Translations under genes and position numbers: made by a program
Shown: piece by piece, positions 1-7,487 of the stretch
How positions within the stretch are numbered: position 1 is the first letter of the stretch
Layout of the letters: each line of letters opens with the position of its first letter
Notes under the pieces: generated by a model
The model's input: the letters and a program-made list of their open reading frames with translations, nothing else
What the model was told of the DNA's origin: nothing
The model's database searches: none
Assembly (NCBI GenBank): GCA_041946825.1
Contig: JBHGBD010000056.1
Span: 1-9,655 of the forward strand
Direction of reading: 5' to 3'
DNA length: 9,655 nucleotides
From: CAZTHM01 sp041946825
Lineage (GTDB): Bacteria > Acidobacteriota > Terriglobia > UBA7540

Positions 1-43
1 AGCTTCAAGCGGCCCTTTTCCCTGACCGCCACCACGTGCTTCC
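1..43. repeat. Terminal direct repeat, left copy (43 bp)
   Basis: Bases 1-43 match 9613-9655 exactly and in the same orientation. The shared stretch lies inside LamG coding sequence and reads in the same frame in both copies. A perfect match exactly at both ends is what a self-overlapping contig looks like. Confidence 0.97.
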
Positions 44-1631
44 AACCCGACCCGAGGTCATCGTCATAGGAGACGTTCTTCCCGGCTTCCATCGAGTGCA
101 CCCGGCCCGCCTCAGGAGGAACTTCGGGATCGTACCTGCCGAAGCACGCGCCGGTCCCTGCGTGTAGTCGGCCCCGGAAGCTGGTCAGGCAGGGAGCGCG
201 GAACCACGTGTGAACATCGCCAGGTGACCACCGGAAATTCGACACCAGACTTCTCAGGAGTGTCCATTCCGTTCCTCCCTCGTAACGGTAGACTTCCGCC
301 TTGGGAAGCACACCCGCGTAAAGCTTGCCGTTATACACCGTCAGGTCGTTGACCTCGTCGATTTGATACTGGTCGGTGGGGATGCCCAACTGGCCGCACT
401 CGGTCCACTCAGTGCCTCCCTCATACCTCAGTACTTTTCCATGCGGCCAGGTCCCGGCGTACAGGCGCCCGTTATAGACCTGCAGTTTGTGGACCTGGGT
501 CATTCCGCGGGGATTGCGCCCGATGCACGACCACTGGGTCCCGCCCTCGTACCGGTACATCGCGGGAAGCGAGGACGCGTAGAGCTGGCCTCGGTACACC
601 GTCATACCCTGGAGCAGCACCTCGTCCTTAGGACCCAGTTGGCCGCAGGAGATCCATTTCCCGTCACTCTCGTACCGGTAGCAGTTCATATCGTCGCCGC
701 CTACGTAGAGGTCGCCTTGGAAGGATGCGAGCGGCATAAGGCGGAGGGCTTTTCCAATCTGGCCACAGTCCTCCCAACGCGTCCCGCCCGCGTAACGGTA
801 GACATGGCTGGGGCCGCCCACGCCGGCATTAGCACGCTCCCAATCGTAGACTCCTGTGCCCCCATAGAGATGACCCTTGTGTACGATCATCGAGTTTACC
901 GACACCGTCAACGGATGCGTGCCGAGGCGCCCGCAATCCTCCCAATCCGTGCCTCCGGCGTAACGGAAGACATGGCAGGCGTCTTCAGGCTTGGAAGCAT
1001 CTGCGATGCCCGTGTAGAATTCCCCTTTGTACACGGTCAATGTGTTGATGAGCGGATTGGTCTTTGAAGGCCGGCCGCAGTCCACCCAGGACCCGTTGAT
1101 GGCATTGTCGATGCCGAATTGCAGGTTTCTCGCGTCGCTGACGGAGGAGTATGCCGGCGAACTGCCAGAGATGGTGAGGTTGAATCCCTTCCTTCGATCC
1201 GGATCGTATTTCGTCAACAAGTCTCCGATAACGGACGCCAGGTCATCCGGCAGGTTTACCCACAACGCGAGGGAGAACTCCCGTTCACCGAAATGCAGCT
1301 CATCGTGGTCAGGGACTTCGACAAAGCTACCTATCCCATTAAACTTCGCGGCGCCGCGAGCACGGCCGTCTCTTCCCTCAACGAACGCGATGTCGTGCCC
1401 CTCGCCGTGATGTGCGCCGCCCGCGTCCTGGCAATCCCCATTCAGTTCCCAATGCGCCACAAGTCCGGGCAAATTCCTTGTTCTGACTTCCACCTTGGAG
1501 GGGCCGGCTTCCGAACGCGTCCGAGAGTCGGGCACGGTGCTCAAGCCCGTCGCATTCAACCCCAGGGCAGATACGCCACCTCCAACCATTTGGAGGGTCT
1601 TCTTCATTGCATCCCGGCGATCAGTTTTCAC
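1..1631 (-). CDS. LamG-domain protein with nested seven-repeat beta-propeller, 5' part (continues off the left edge)
   Basis: This holds the N-terminal 543 residues of a protein whose 3' end appears at the right edge (9417-9653). The start is the GTG at 1631-1629: AGGAGG (1643-1638) lies 6 bases upstream, and this start adds a twin-arginine stretch, DRRDAMKK (residues 4-11), before a hydrophobic segment, giving a Tat-like signal. The alternative ATG at 1607 would lose it. Residues about 58-181 look like the first half of a concanavalin-like LamG domain (HWELNGD near 59-65, then KFNGIGSFVEVPD). Residues 182-498 are seven propeller repeats. LamG sequence resumes near residue 514 (SMEAGKNVSYDDD). 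I recognise LamG-type jellyrolls as glycan- or protein-binding modules in secreted proteins, but this architecture has no function I can name. A surface lectin-like or accessory role beside the glycosidases is inference. Confidence 0.85.
   Translation of the reverse strand, partial: MKTDRRDAMKKTLQMVGGGVSALGLNATGLSTVPDSRTRSEAGPSKVEVRTRNLPGLVAHWELNGDCQDAGGAHHGEGHDIAFVEGRDGRARGAAKFNGIGSFVEVPDHDELHFGEREFSLALWVNLPDDLASVIGDLLTKYDPDRRKGFNLTISGSSPAYSSVSDARNLQFGIDNAINGSWVDCGRPSKTNPLINTLTVYKGEFYTGIADASKPEDACHVFRYAGGTDWEDCGRLGTHPLTVSVNSMIVHKGHLYGGTGVYDWERANAGVGGPSHVYRYAGGTRWEDCGQIGKALRLMPLASFQGDLYVGGDDMNCYRYESDGKWISCGQLGPKDEVLLQGMTVYRGQLYASSLPAMYRYEGGTQWSCIGRNPRGMTQVHKLQVYNGRLYAGTWPHGKVLRYEGGTEWTECGQLGIPTDQYQIDEVNDLTVYNGKLYAGVLPKAEVYRYEGGTEWTLLRSLVSNFRWSPGDVHTWFRAPCLTSFRGRLHAGTGACFGRYDPEVPPEAGRVHSMEAGKNVSYDDDLGSGWKHVVAVREKGRLK
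138..1088 (-). repeat. Seven degenerate propeller repeats inside the LamG-propeller gene
   Basis: The protein repeats about every 40-56 residues. Each unit begins with a Trp codon whose 5' base is at 1088, 944, 776, 656, 533, 407 or 266 (residues 182, 230, 286, 326, 367, 409, 456). The unit consensus is roughly W-x-D/E-C-G-R/Q, a variable spacer, L-x-V-Y-x-G-x-L-Y-A-G, then V-Y-R-Y-E-G-G-T. Repeats 1-4 and 6 keep the Cys-Gly pair. Repeat 5 has a shifted form (WSCIG) and repeat 7 is the most diverged (WTLLRSL, ending GRYDP). Seven units match a seven-bladed kelch-like beta-propeller. The DNA is diverged between units, so this is an old protein repeat and not a recent DNA duplication. Confidence 0.8.
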
Positions 1632-1637
1632 GCGCCG

Positions 1638-1643
1638 CCTCCT
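1638..1643 (-). promoter_or_regulatory. Shine-Dalgarno AGGAGG that fixes the GTG start of the LamG-propeller gene
   Basis: AGGAGG on the minus strand (1643-1638) is followed by six bases and then GTG at 1631. This perfect site supports the GTG start over the in-frame ATG at 1607, and so supports the twin-arginine N-terminus. Confidence 0.75.
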
Positions 1644-1657
1644 GAAAGCACAGTGAA

Positions 1658-1678
1658 CCCGCGGGGAGGCCCCACGGG
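1658..1678 (-). promoter_or_regulatory. Strong GC hairpin in the leader of the LamG-propeller gene
   Basis: In the transcribed direction the sequence is a 9-base arm CCCGTGGGG, a loop CCT and a 9-base arm CCCCGCGGG. All positions pair, one of them as a U-G wobble. It ends 14 bases before the AGGAGG site. No run of T follows, so it is not a standard intrinsic terminator. It could be an mRNA-stabilising or translation-affecting leader structure, or a processing point between the GH20 and LamG messages. The fold is read from the sequence; any role is inference. Confidence 0.4.
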
Positions 1679-1833
1679 TCAATAAATACAGAACCGCCAA
1701 AAAAGCCCGGGTGAAGGGGACGCGCGGACTGGTGCGGCTTCACAGCCAAAGTGGTCTCTGCGCGCCTGGAAGCCAAGGTTCTTCCGCGAACACAGGCTCT
1801 TGTGGGTTCGACCGAATGCACGACGCTATCGAA

Positions 1834-1853
1834 GTCACGGAGAGTTCCATGAC
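1834..1853 (-). terminator. Weak hairpin directly after the GH20 stop codon
   Basis: Immediately after TGA the message reads GTCATGG, six loop bases, then CCGTGAC, forming a 7-base stem with one U-G wobble. There is no T-tract behind it, so it is at best a weak or Rho-assisted 3' end, or an RNA-protecting stem. The rest of the 222-base gap (1632-1853) holds the leader hairpin at 1658-1678 and a T6 run (minus strand) at 1704-1699 without a convincing stem. Confidence 0.25.
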
Positions 1854-3872
1854 TCATCGTGCAGCTTCGACCAACTTCCGGACTGCGGGCACGATCGCAA
1901 TCCGCAGATCAGCCCGCGTCTCCTCGGCGCGCCCCAACAAGGAGACCTGGCGCTTCAGCCAAGCCTCAGGCGCCCGCCTCCCAGCTTCGAGATAATCCAG
2001 GGCGACCATTCCGGCTGCGGCCAGAGCGCCGATATCTTCTGCCAGCGGAATGGCTTCCAAAAGCAGTGCCGACCGTTTCATCACCGGGAGAATCTCACGC
2101 GAGGCGATGCTCCACATTCGCAACTGTCGACGAATCTCCACTCTGTTGGTCCTGATATTCTCTACCAGCTTGCCAAAATCTCGCGCCGCCAGGCTTTCAG
2201 GTTGCGTGGCGTCCACCAACCGGTTAAGAGGAGTGTAGCTCGTATAAGCCCGCGGGTCTTTGCGTCTGCCGAATGGGGTCGGCTCCATGATATCGGCGAG
2301 CGCTTCCAGGGCGGGGGCGGCATCGACTCCGGCGAGGCGTTCGAGCATGAGCCGCGGGTTCCTTCGATGCTCGGCCCCCAACCATTCGGCCTGGGAGCTG
2401 GCCACTTTCGCGCGGTGATACATTGAGTCAACGTCTTTCACCGATTGCGGCGACCACAACCGTTCGGCGATTGCCGCCAGACGCGGCCAGATCCGGGAAT
2501 CGATGTTTTCCGAAGAAACATACTCCCCCCACATGCATGCTTCCCCGCCCAGAATCAGCGCTCTTTCCTTGTCCGAAAGCCCGGCCGTTTCCCCTTCCAT
2601 AGGGTCTACTGCGTAATGGGTCGCGGCGCTTTGAATGTAATCGAGGTAGTAGCCCGAGGACAGGATGGCAGGATTGCCCTGCCGGATGGCTCCAGCCAGC
2701 GATTCTTGGCCGCGCCAGGAATGAACGATGATGTCTCTGGGCGTATCCGGATGCAGGACCTCTTCCCATCCGAGCATCTTCTTCCCGTGCTTTTGCAGGA
2801 TGGGGAGAAGACGGCGGTTAAAATGACTTTGCAGATCTCGATTACTCTTCAGTTCGTTCTTGCGCATGAACGCCTGGATCTGTGGGTTGGCGTCCCACTG
2901 CTTTCCGTTCACTTCGTCGCCCCCGATATGGAAATACTCGTCGGGAAAGAGTCCAGCCATTTCGCCAATGAAGCCATCGAGGAACGCGTACAGATCCTCG
3001 CGCGTCGGGTCCATGGTGGGATCGAAGATTCCGAACTTGCGGACTATGGCGTAAGGGCCCGGCGCGCTGGCAAGTTCGGGATATCCGACCAGCCAACTGG
3101 CAGTGTGCCCCGGCATATCAAACTCCGGCACGACACGAATCCCGCGATCGCGGGCGAAGGCAACGATTTCGCGAATCTCTTCTTGCGAATAGTACTGGCC
3201 GTCCGATCCCAGCGCGTGGAGCTTTGGGAAACGCCTGCTTTCTACACGAAATCCCTGGTCGTCCGTCAGATGGAGGTGCAACACATTGAGCTTCACGGCC
3301 GCCATGGCGTCTAGATTGCGAAGGATCACCGCCTTGGGCATGAAGTGACAGGTGACTTCAATCATCAGACCACGCCAGAGAAAGCGGGGCCGGTCGTCGA
3401 TTCGCACGGCTGGGAGGTGGAATCCCTGAGAATCCAGTGTCACAAGCTGGAGAAACGTCTCCATCCCACGCAGAACTCCCAGGGGTGTTGCCGCTGCCAA
3501 GCGAGCCTGCTGAGATTTCACTTCCAGCTTGTACGATTCGTCTTCGCGAAACGACTGGACAGTTTCCCCTGCTCGCTCACAGGAGATGAGCAATGTCGCA
3601 TTCTTATCGTCGGGCGAGAGCCTTGGCAAATAGGGGATGCCTGTCCGCTGGGTGAGACGACGAATCAGGCGCCACGTCGCCTCTTCCAGCCGGGGCTCCC
3701 TGTAACCCGTCAGAGCGACCCGAAATTCTCCGTCGATCCCCAGTCGCCCTTCAGACTGGGTGACGGAGGCAGGCTCGGGCATCAGGCTGTCTCTCTGGGC
3801 CGATAACGGAGCCCCACAGGTGAGCAGCAACGCGACGAAGAGAATGAACTGAGCCTGGAAACTGCGCTTCAT
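1854..3872 (-). CDS. Secreted GH20 beta-N-acetylhexosaminidase
   Basis: The product is a 672-residue enzyme expected to remove terminal beta-linked GlcNAc or GalNAc from glycans by substrate-assisted retaining catalysis. Residues 1-25 are a Sec signal, probably cut after PLSA. About 30-155 is the GH20b-type N-terminal domain, and about 162-475 the catalytic barrel. Visible GH20 landmarks are W166-R167-G168, HLHLTDDQGFR (199-209), FDMPGHT (251-257), the catalytic pair D319-E320 in HIGGDEV, WEE (369-371), W386, Y409-L-D411, W448-G-E450 and ERLWS (470-474). One departure is E172/C175, where the family usually has Asp and Arg (LDxxRHF). Residues about 480-672 are a mostly helical C-terminal extension. 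The start at 3872 is preferred over an in-frame upstream start at 3938 because a signal peptide and a GAGAGGGAGG site sit right there. GlcNAc versus GalNAc preference cannot be read. Confidence 0.95.
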   Translation of the reverse strand: MKRSFQAQFILFVALLLTCGAPLSAQRDSLMPEPASVTQSEGRLGIDGEFRVALTGYREPRLEEATWRLIRRLTQRTGIPYLPRLSPDDKNATLLISCERAGETVQSFREDESYKLEVKSQQARLAAATPLGVLRGMETFLQLVTLDSQGFHLPAVRIDDRPRFLWRGLMIEVTCHFMPKAVILRNLDAMAAVKLNVLHLHLTDDQGFRVESRRFPKLHALGSDGQYYSQEEIREIVAFARDRGIRVVPEFDMPGHTASWLVGYPELASAPGPYAIVRKFGIFDPTMDPTREDLYAFLDGFIGEMAGLFPDEYFHIGGDEVNGKQWDANPQIQAFMRKNELKSNRDLQSHFNRRLLPILQKHGKKMLGWEEVLHPDTPRDIIVHSWRGQESLAGAIRQGNPAILSSGYYLDYIQSAATHYAVDPMEGETAGLSDKERALILGGEACMWGEYVSSENIDSRIWPRLAAIAERLWSPQSVKDVDSMYHRAKVASSQAEWLGAEHRRNPRLMLERLAGVDAAPALEALADIMEPTPFGRRKDPRAYTSYTPLNRLVDATQPESLAARDFGKLVENIRTNRVEIRRQLRMWSIASREILPVMKRSALLLEAIPLAEDIGALAAAGMVALDYLEAGRRAPEAWLKRQVSLLGRAEETRADLRIAIVPAVRKLVEAAR

Positions 3873-3873
3873 G

Positions 3874-3883
3874 CCTCCCTCTC
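3874..3883 (-). promoter_or_regulatory. Purine-rich Shine-Dalgarno deciding the GH20 start
   Basis: The minus strand reads GAGAGGGAGG directly before C-ATG at 3872. The GAGAGG part has 5-base spacing; GGGAGG alone would sit too close. No comparable site was noted for the longer reading frame beginning at 3938, whose first 22 residues would precede the signal peptide. Confidence 0.55.
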
Positions 3884-3982
3884 GTGTCGTGAAGGTCGGT
3901 CCGCTAAGGTCGACTCGGCCTAAGATCGGAATCCGCACTGAGCCTTGACCGCGGCGCTCCCCCGGAGGCCGCCTGGGCCCGC

Positions 3983-4011
3983 ATGATAGCGAGTCGGATC
4001 CGGCCCGGCAA
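3983..4011 (-). promoter_or_regulatory. Candidate sigma70-type promoter for the GH20 gene
   Basis: In the 216-base gap ahead of GH20 the minus strand carries TTGCCG (4011-4006), a 17-base spacer and TATCAT (3988-3983). These match the -35 and -10 consensus at 4/6 and 5/6 with ideal spacing. This would give a leader of about 100 bases and let GH20 be transcribed apart from the DUF5107-TPR gene. Such matches arise by chance, and promoter consensus in this lineage is not assured. Confidence 0.3.
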
Positions 4012-4088
4012 GGAATGCAGGTGGCCTGATCGACATGTCAGTCAGATACGCCTGGGCGAGCTCATGTTGAGACCGCACAACCGGAGGG

Positions 4089-7000
4089 CTACATTCCGCG
4101 ATCCAATTCAATTTCAGCCATCCAGAACGTCGGGTCCAACTCCACTGCCCGGCGGAAGTATTGGGTCGCATGTTCGGTTCGGCCGCTGAACAGGTCCGTC
4201 AGCCCGGCCGCAAAGAGTGTGGAAGCCTGGGGTTTTTCCTCGGCGGCCTTGACCAAACTCGCCATGAGCTGCCGGCTTTCCTCCGCTCGGCCGAGTTTCT
4301 CGAGGGCAGCGGCCTGATATGCTTGGGAGATCGCGGAGCTTCGCTTGCCGCTCTTGGCGGCTTCCTCCCAGACCTTGCGGGCTCCCTCGCGATCGCCGCG
4401 CGCCTGTAGCGCCTCCCCCCACCAATAAAGTGCGGGTTCGTCGTGGGCCTCGTTGGGTTTCCCGATGCCGAAGTTCTCGGGGTACTCAGTCGCGCGCCTG
4501 AAGGCCTCTTCGGCTCGGGCGTAGTCCCCACGACTCAGGCTGGCCCGGCCCACTTGAAGATTACAGATCACGTAAATCTGGCGTACGATCTCGCTGCCTT
4601 CCCAGCCTTCCCAGGGCTTGAATTCATGGTCTTTGAGAATTGATAGCGCCTGGTCGTATTCTCTTTTTTGGACGTGGAGTAAAGCCCGCCGGACACGGAC
4701 TGTATCGCGTTCCAGCACCATCGCTGGAGCTCCTGCGAACAGTTTCTCGCGCCTTTGCGTTTCGCCGTTCTGCGCGTAGATCTCGTCGAGATCGACATAC
4801 AGGCGGTAATCGTTGGGGGTAAGCGCAACAGCCTTCTCATAGAATGCCCCCGCTTCCTTCATATCCCTCTTCACCCGCCAGGAGTAAACGCCGAGATTGC
4901 GGTAGAGTGTTGGGAACTCGAAACCTAGATTTCTGGCCTGGTCCCAGAGGCCAAAGGCATCGGAGTAGCGACCATGGGCGAAAAGGAAATTTCCGAGATA
5001 GTACCGCGCGCGTGCATCGTCCGGATCCTCCTGAACGGCTTCCCGGAGTACGCGAACTTCCTCGATCCGGTGCGGAAACACTCTTTCGGGATTCGCGGAT
5101 ATCGCCAGCCGCTCGAACTGCTTGGCTTCTGAGCCCCTCCCCGCCCGGCGGGCATTCGATGCAAGAAAATAGTACACGAGTGGTGAAACGGACTGTGCGG
5201 GCCGACCCTCTAAAGCGGCGCGCAGCACGAAATCAGCTGACTCTCGATCGTCCAATCGCCGGTACCACGATGCGATCTCGAGATAGTTCTGGACGTCGTG
5301 GCCGACGATGGTCTTCCAGCCCGCGTTTGTACTCCGGTCCGGGCTGGCCTCAAGGCGTGCCTTTTCAAAGACCGCAAAGGGGAGGAGCGGCATGGTTTCG
5401 AGCGCGTCGCTAACCGTTTTTCGCGCCTGATCGATTCTCCCCGCCAGGCGGAGTGCGACGGCCAGGTCCGTTATGACCAGACTGTCTTCGGGGTTGTATT
5501 TGCGCGCTTCGCGCAGGAGGCTGGCGGCGTTATCGTAATTCCTTTTCGCGATCGCAATTTCGCCCAAGAGGGCAAAAGCGGGAGCGGGCGGGCCACCATA
5601 GTGAATAGCCGCCCACAGGGCATCCTCTGCCCGCTCCCACCGCTGCGACCCGCTATATACGACGCCAGCCGCATATTCCGTACTTGGGTCCGCGCTGTTC
5701 CTGGCCAAAGCTCGCGTGACGAACTCCTCGGCACGCTCGAAATCCGCCGCTCGATAACTATAGGCTGCAAGCTTCAGCAGAGCCGGGACGAAATTCGAAT
5801 CTCGGTCCAGCAATCGTTGGAAGGTCTCTCTGGCGATGTCTTGCTTCCCGTCTTTCTCCTGCTCCACACCCAGGAGGAAGAGTTCCTCGACGGTCATCTG
5901 ATCCGATGATTTCGGGGCGGGTACTTCCCGCCCAGCGGCGGGAACGAATTCGGAATTCCCATCAATCGGGTCAGCGGCCCGCCAACGTAAGAGGGATTTG
6001 CCGGCGGAACTTATTTCAACGACGAGGCTCTTTCTTGCCGCCTCAAGGTCTTCGACCGCGATCTCGAGTTTCCTGCCTGTGAGGGGCTGGAGCGCCAACA
6101 GGGTTGCTTCGCGAAGCAACCTGGACCCGACCAGCAAGCGAACCTGTGCCGTGGTTAGGGGAACCACCGACGAAACTCTGACTTCCACGCTAGGCTTACG
6201 AGTGCCAGAGGCAGCGATGAAGCGCACATTGAGCGCCAAGCGGTCGGTGGCTTCCAGGAATCCGTCGCCGAGCCCGCGAACCGGGTACCAATATTCGGTG
6301 AACTGCTCGGCCCGCCGGGGCGGCATGAATTCGTAATTCAACTGTGTTTCGTAGCGCCCAGCCTGAATCTCGTTATACGGCCCGTCGCTGTCGGTAAGAA
6401 GTTTGGTCCATATCAGGCCGTCGCCGGCGACGCCCCAGGTCCATGTTTTCTTGCCCTGCACGGTGCGGAAGTCCGCGACATGCGCGACACCATAGTCCGA
6501 CTCAGGGTAGTACGCTCCAAAATAATTGCGGTGCGACTGACGGGCAAAGAGCGACGTTGGCTCGCGCACACTCCTATCCCAGCTCCAATCAATGCCATCG
6601 TGGATAGGGAAAGACCACACCTCTCCCTTGATGTGCGGGTAGGCCTCCCGCATGGGATAAACGAATCGCATTCCCTCGCTGGCGGGTACCGCCGCCGTTG
6701 CCCAGAACCAATACAGGTTTGTGAGTGGCGTGGAGTTGAACAGTGTGACTCTCTGTTCCAGACGTGCCTGGGCAGGCCTTAATGTTAAGGCCACCTCCCA
6801 ATGCATTCGAGTAATCCGATCCACATCTCCGACGATCACCGTGGCGCTCCCGTCGGGATTGCGCCGAACCGTCGACGCGACCGGGGAAACGGTAATCATG
6901 GTGTGACCGTCAGGAAAGTTCCACTCGATCCCCCCTGAAATCCACGCGCCGCGCAACCCAACCAAACCGTACTTGACGACGTTGTTGCGATAGAAGACTT

Positions 7001-7325
7001 CGCGATTGTTGACCTTGTCGAAAAGCGAATACAACCGTCCCCCCACCTGCGGAAGAATGATGGCTTTCAGGTATTCATTCTCGAGATAGATTGCCCTGTA
7101 ACTCTTCACTTCGCGGCGGTTCGTCAGGTCGTCGAGCATCGTGTAGGGATAAACCAGATGCCGGCTGATCAGGGGAAACGGTGGGTTTGGGTCCTCTTCA
7201 CCCAGCAAGTAGGTGGGGATTGAAATTTCCCCCTCCCAGGCACGGACCTGGGCAGCGGCAGTTGGTGCCCATGCGAGTGCGACAAGAACGGCCAGAACGC
7301 CGAGTTGGGTACGAAGAAACTTCAT
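4089..7325 (-). CDS. Secreted DUF5107 domain protein with long C-terminal TPR array
   Basis: The product has 1078 residues. Residues 1-25 are a Sec signal ending TAAA before Q26. About 28-370 match DUF5107, with blocks I recognise from the family: WEGEISIPTYLLGEEDPNPP (30-49), LPQVGGRLYSLFD (91-103), FYRNNVVKYGL (111-121), WISGGIEWNFPDGHT (128-142), DGPYNEIQAGRYETQLNYEF (314-333) and EYWYPVRGLG (344-353). About 375-450 is a short beta-rich linker. From about 478 to the end is a run of TPR-like helical pairs, for example 480-545, 770-835, 925-950 and 1035-1070. DUF5107 is, as I recall, placed with galactose-mutarotase-like folds and has no settled activity. TPRs usually mediate protein contacts. 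Its position between two N-acetylhexosaminidase genes suggests carbohydrate handling in the periplasm or outside the cell; that is inference. Length and architecture look complete. Confidence 0.93.
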   Translation of the reverse strand: MKFLRTQLGVLAVLVALAWAPTAAAQVRAWEGEISIPTYLLGEEDPNPPFPLISRHLVYPYTMLDDLTNRREVKSYRAIYLENEYLKAIILPQVGGRLYSLFDKVNNREVFYRNNVVKYGLVGLRGAWISGGIEWNFPDGHTMITVSPVASTVRRNPDGSATVIVGDVDRITRMHWEVALTLRPAQARLEQRVTLFNSTPLTNLYWFWATAAVPASEGMRFVYPMREAYPHIKGEVWSFPIHDGIDWSWDRSVREPTSLFARQSHRNYFGAYYPESDYGVAHVADFRTVQGKKTWTWGVAGDGLIWTKLLTDSDGPYNEIQAGRYETQLNYEFMPPRRAEQFTEYWYPVRGLGDGFLEATDRLALNVRFIAASGTRKPSVEVRVSSVVPLTTAQVRLLVGSRLLREATLLALQPLTGRKLEIAVEDLEAARKSLVVEISSAGKSLLRWRAADPIDGNSEFVPAAGREVPAPKSSDQMTVEELFLLGVEQEKDGKQDIARETFQRLLDRDSNFVPALLKLAAYSYRAADFERAEEFVTRALARNSADPSTEYAAGVVYSGSQRWERAEDALWAAIHYGGPPAPAFALLGEIAIAKRNYDNAASLLREARKYNPEDSLVITDLAVALRLAGRIDQARKTVSDALETMPLLPFAVFEKARLEASPDRSTNAGWKTIVGHDVQNYLEIASWYRRLDDRESADFVLRAALEGRPAQSVSPLVYYFLASNARRAGRGSEAKQFERLAISANPERVFPHRIEEVRVLREAVQEDPDDARARYYLGNFLFAHGRYSDAFGLWDQARNLGFEFPTLYRNLGVYSWRVKRDMKEAGAFYEKAVALTPNDYRLYVDLDEIYAQNGETQRREKLFAGAPAMVLERDTVRVRRALLHVQKREYDQALSILKDHEFKPWEGWEGSEIVRQIYVICNLQVGRASLSRGDYARAEEAFRRATEYPENFGIGKPNEAHDEPALYWWGEALQARGDREGARKVWEEAAKSGKRSSAISQAYQAAALEKLGRAEESRQLMASLVKAAEEKPQASTLFAAGLTDLFSGRTEHATQYFRRAVELDPTFWMAEIELDRGM

Positions 7326-7332
7326 ACGCAGT

Positions 7333-7337
7333 CTCCC
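7333..7337 (-). promoter_or_regulatory. Shine-Dalgarno GGGAG for the DUF5107-TPR start
   Basis: GGGAG (7337-7333) lies 7 bases before ATG at 7325, directly ahead of a clean signal peptide. The frame stays open upstream to a GTG at 7484, but those 53 extra codons look like non-coding leader: they resemble no domain and would bury the signal peptide. The 162-base gap (7326-7487) otherwise shows only a small AGGCG/CGCCT stem at 7425-7437. Confidence 0.6.
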
Positions 7338-7487
7338 ATGGCGCGAAAACCATCTCCTCCGCGAAGCCTTGTGCCATTCCAGCTCTGCTCGCGCGTGGAT
7401 TGCTTCCTGCAGAGTCAGGCCGGGAGGCGCGTCGCCTGTGTGCTTCATTCCCGAGCGGACAACGCACAAGAATTCGCCATGCACCTC

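Noticed and set aside
363..1067. A 234-codon plus-strand open frame
   Set aside because: It lies antisense to the LamG-propeller gene, whose protein shows clear repeats and domain pattern. The plus-strand translation resembles no domain.
1699..1704. Intrinsic terminator at the T6 run (minus strand) between GH20 and the LamG gene
   Set aside because: Only a 5-base AAGCC/GGCTT pairing with a loop of nearly 30 bases precedes the T-run. No stable stem abuts it.
3861..3930. Lipoprotein signal (LLTC) in the GH20 leader
   Set aside because: Thr before the Cys is a poor lipobox, and a good signal peptidase I site (PLSA before Q26) lies a few residues on. Soluble export is more likely.
4844..5413. 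Plus-strand open frames across the TPR region (also 5298-5909)
   Set aside because: They are antisense shadows of a GC-rich TPR coding sequence, with low-complexity Arg/Pro-rich translations and no recognisable domain.
7326..7484. Longer DUF5107-TPR protein starting at GTG 7484
   Set aside because: It would put 53 residues without domain character ahead of a textbook signal peptide, and its start sits at the stop of the preceding gene. The ATG at 7325 has its own GGGAG site.
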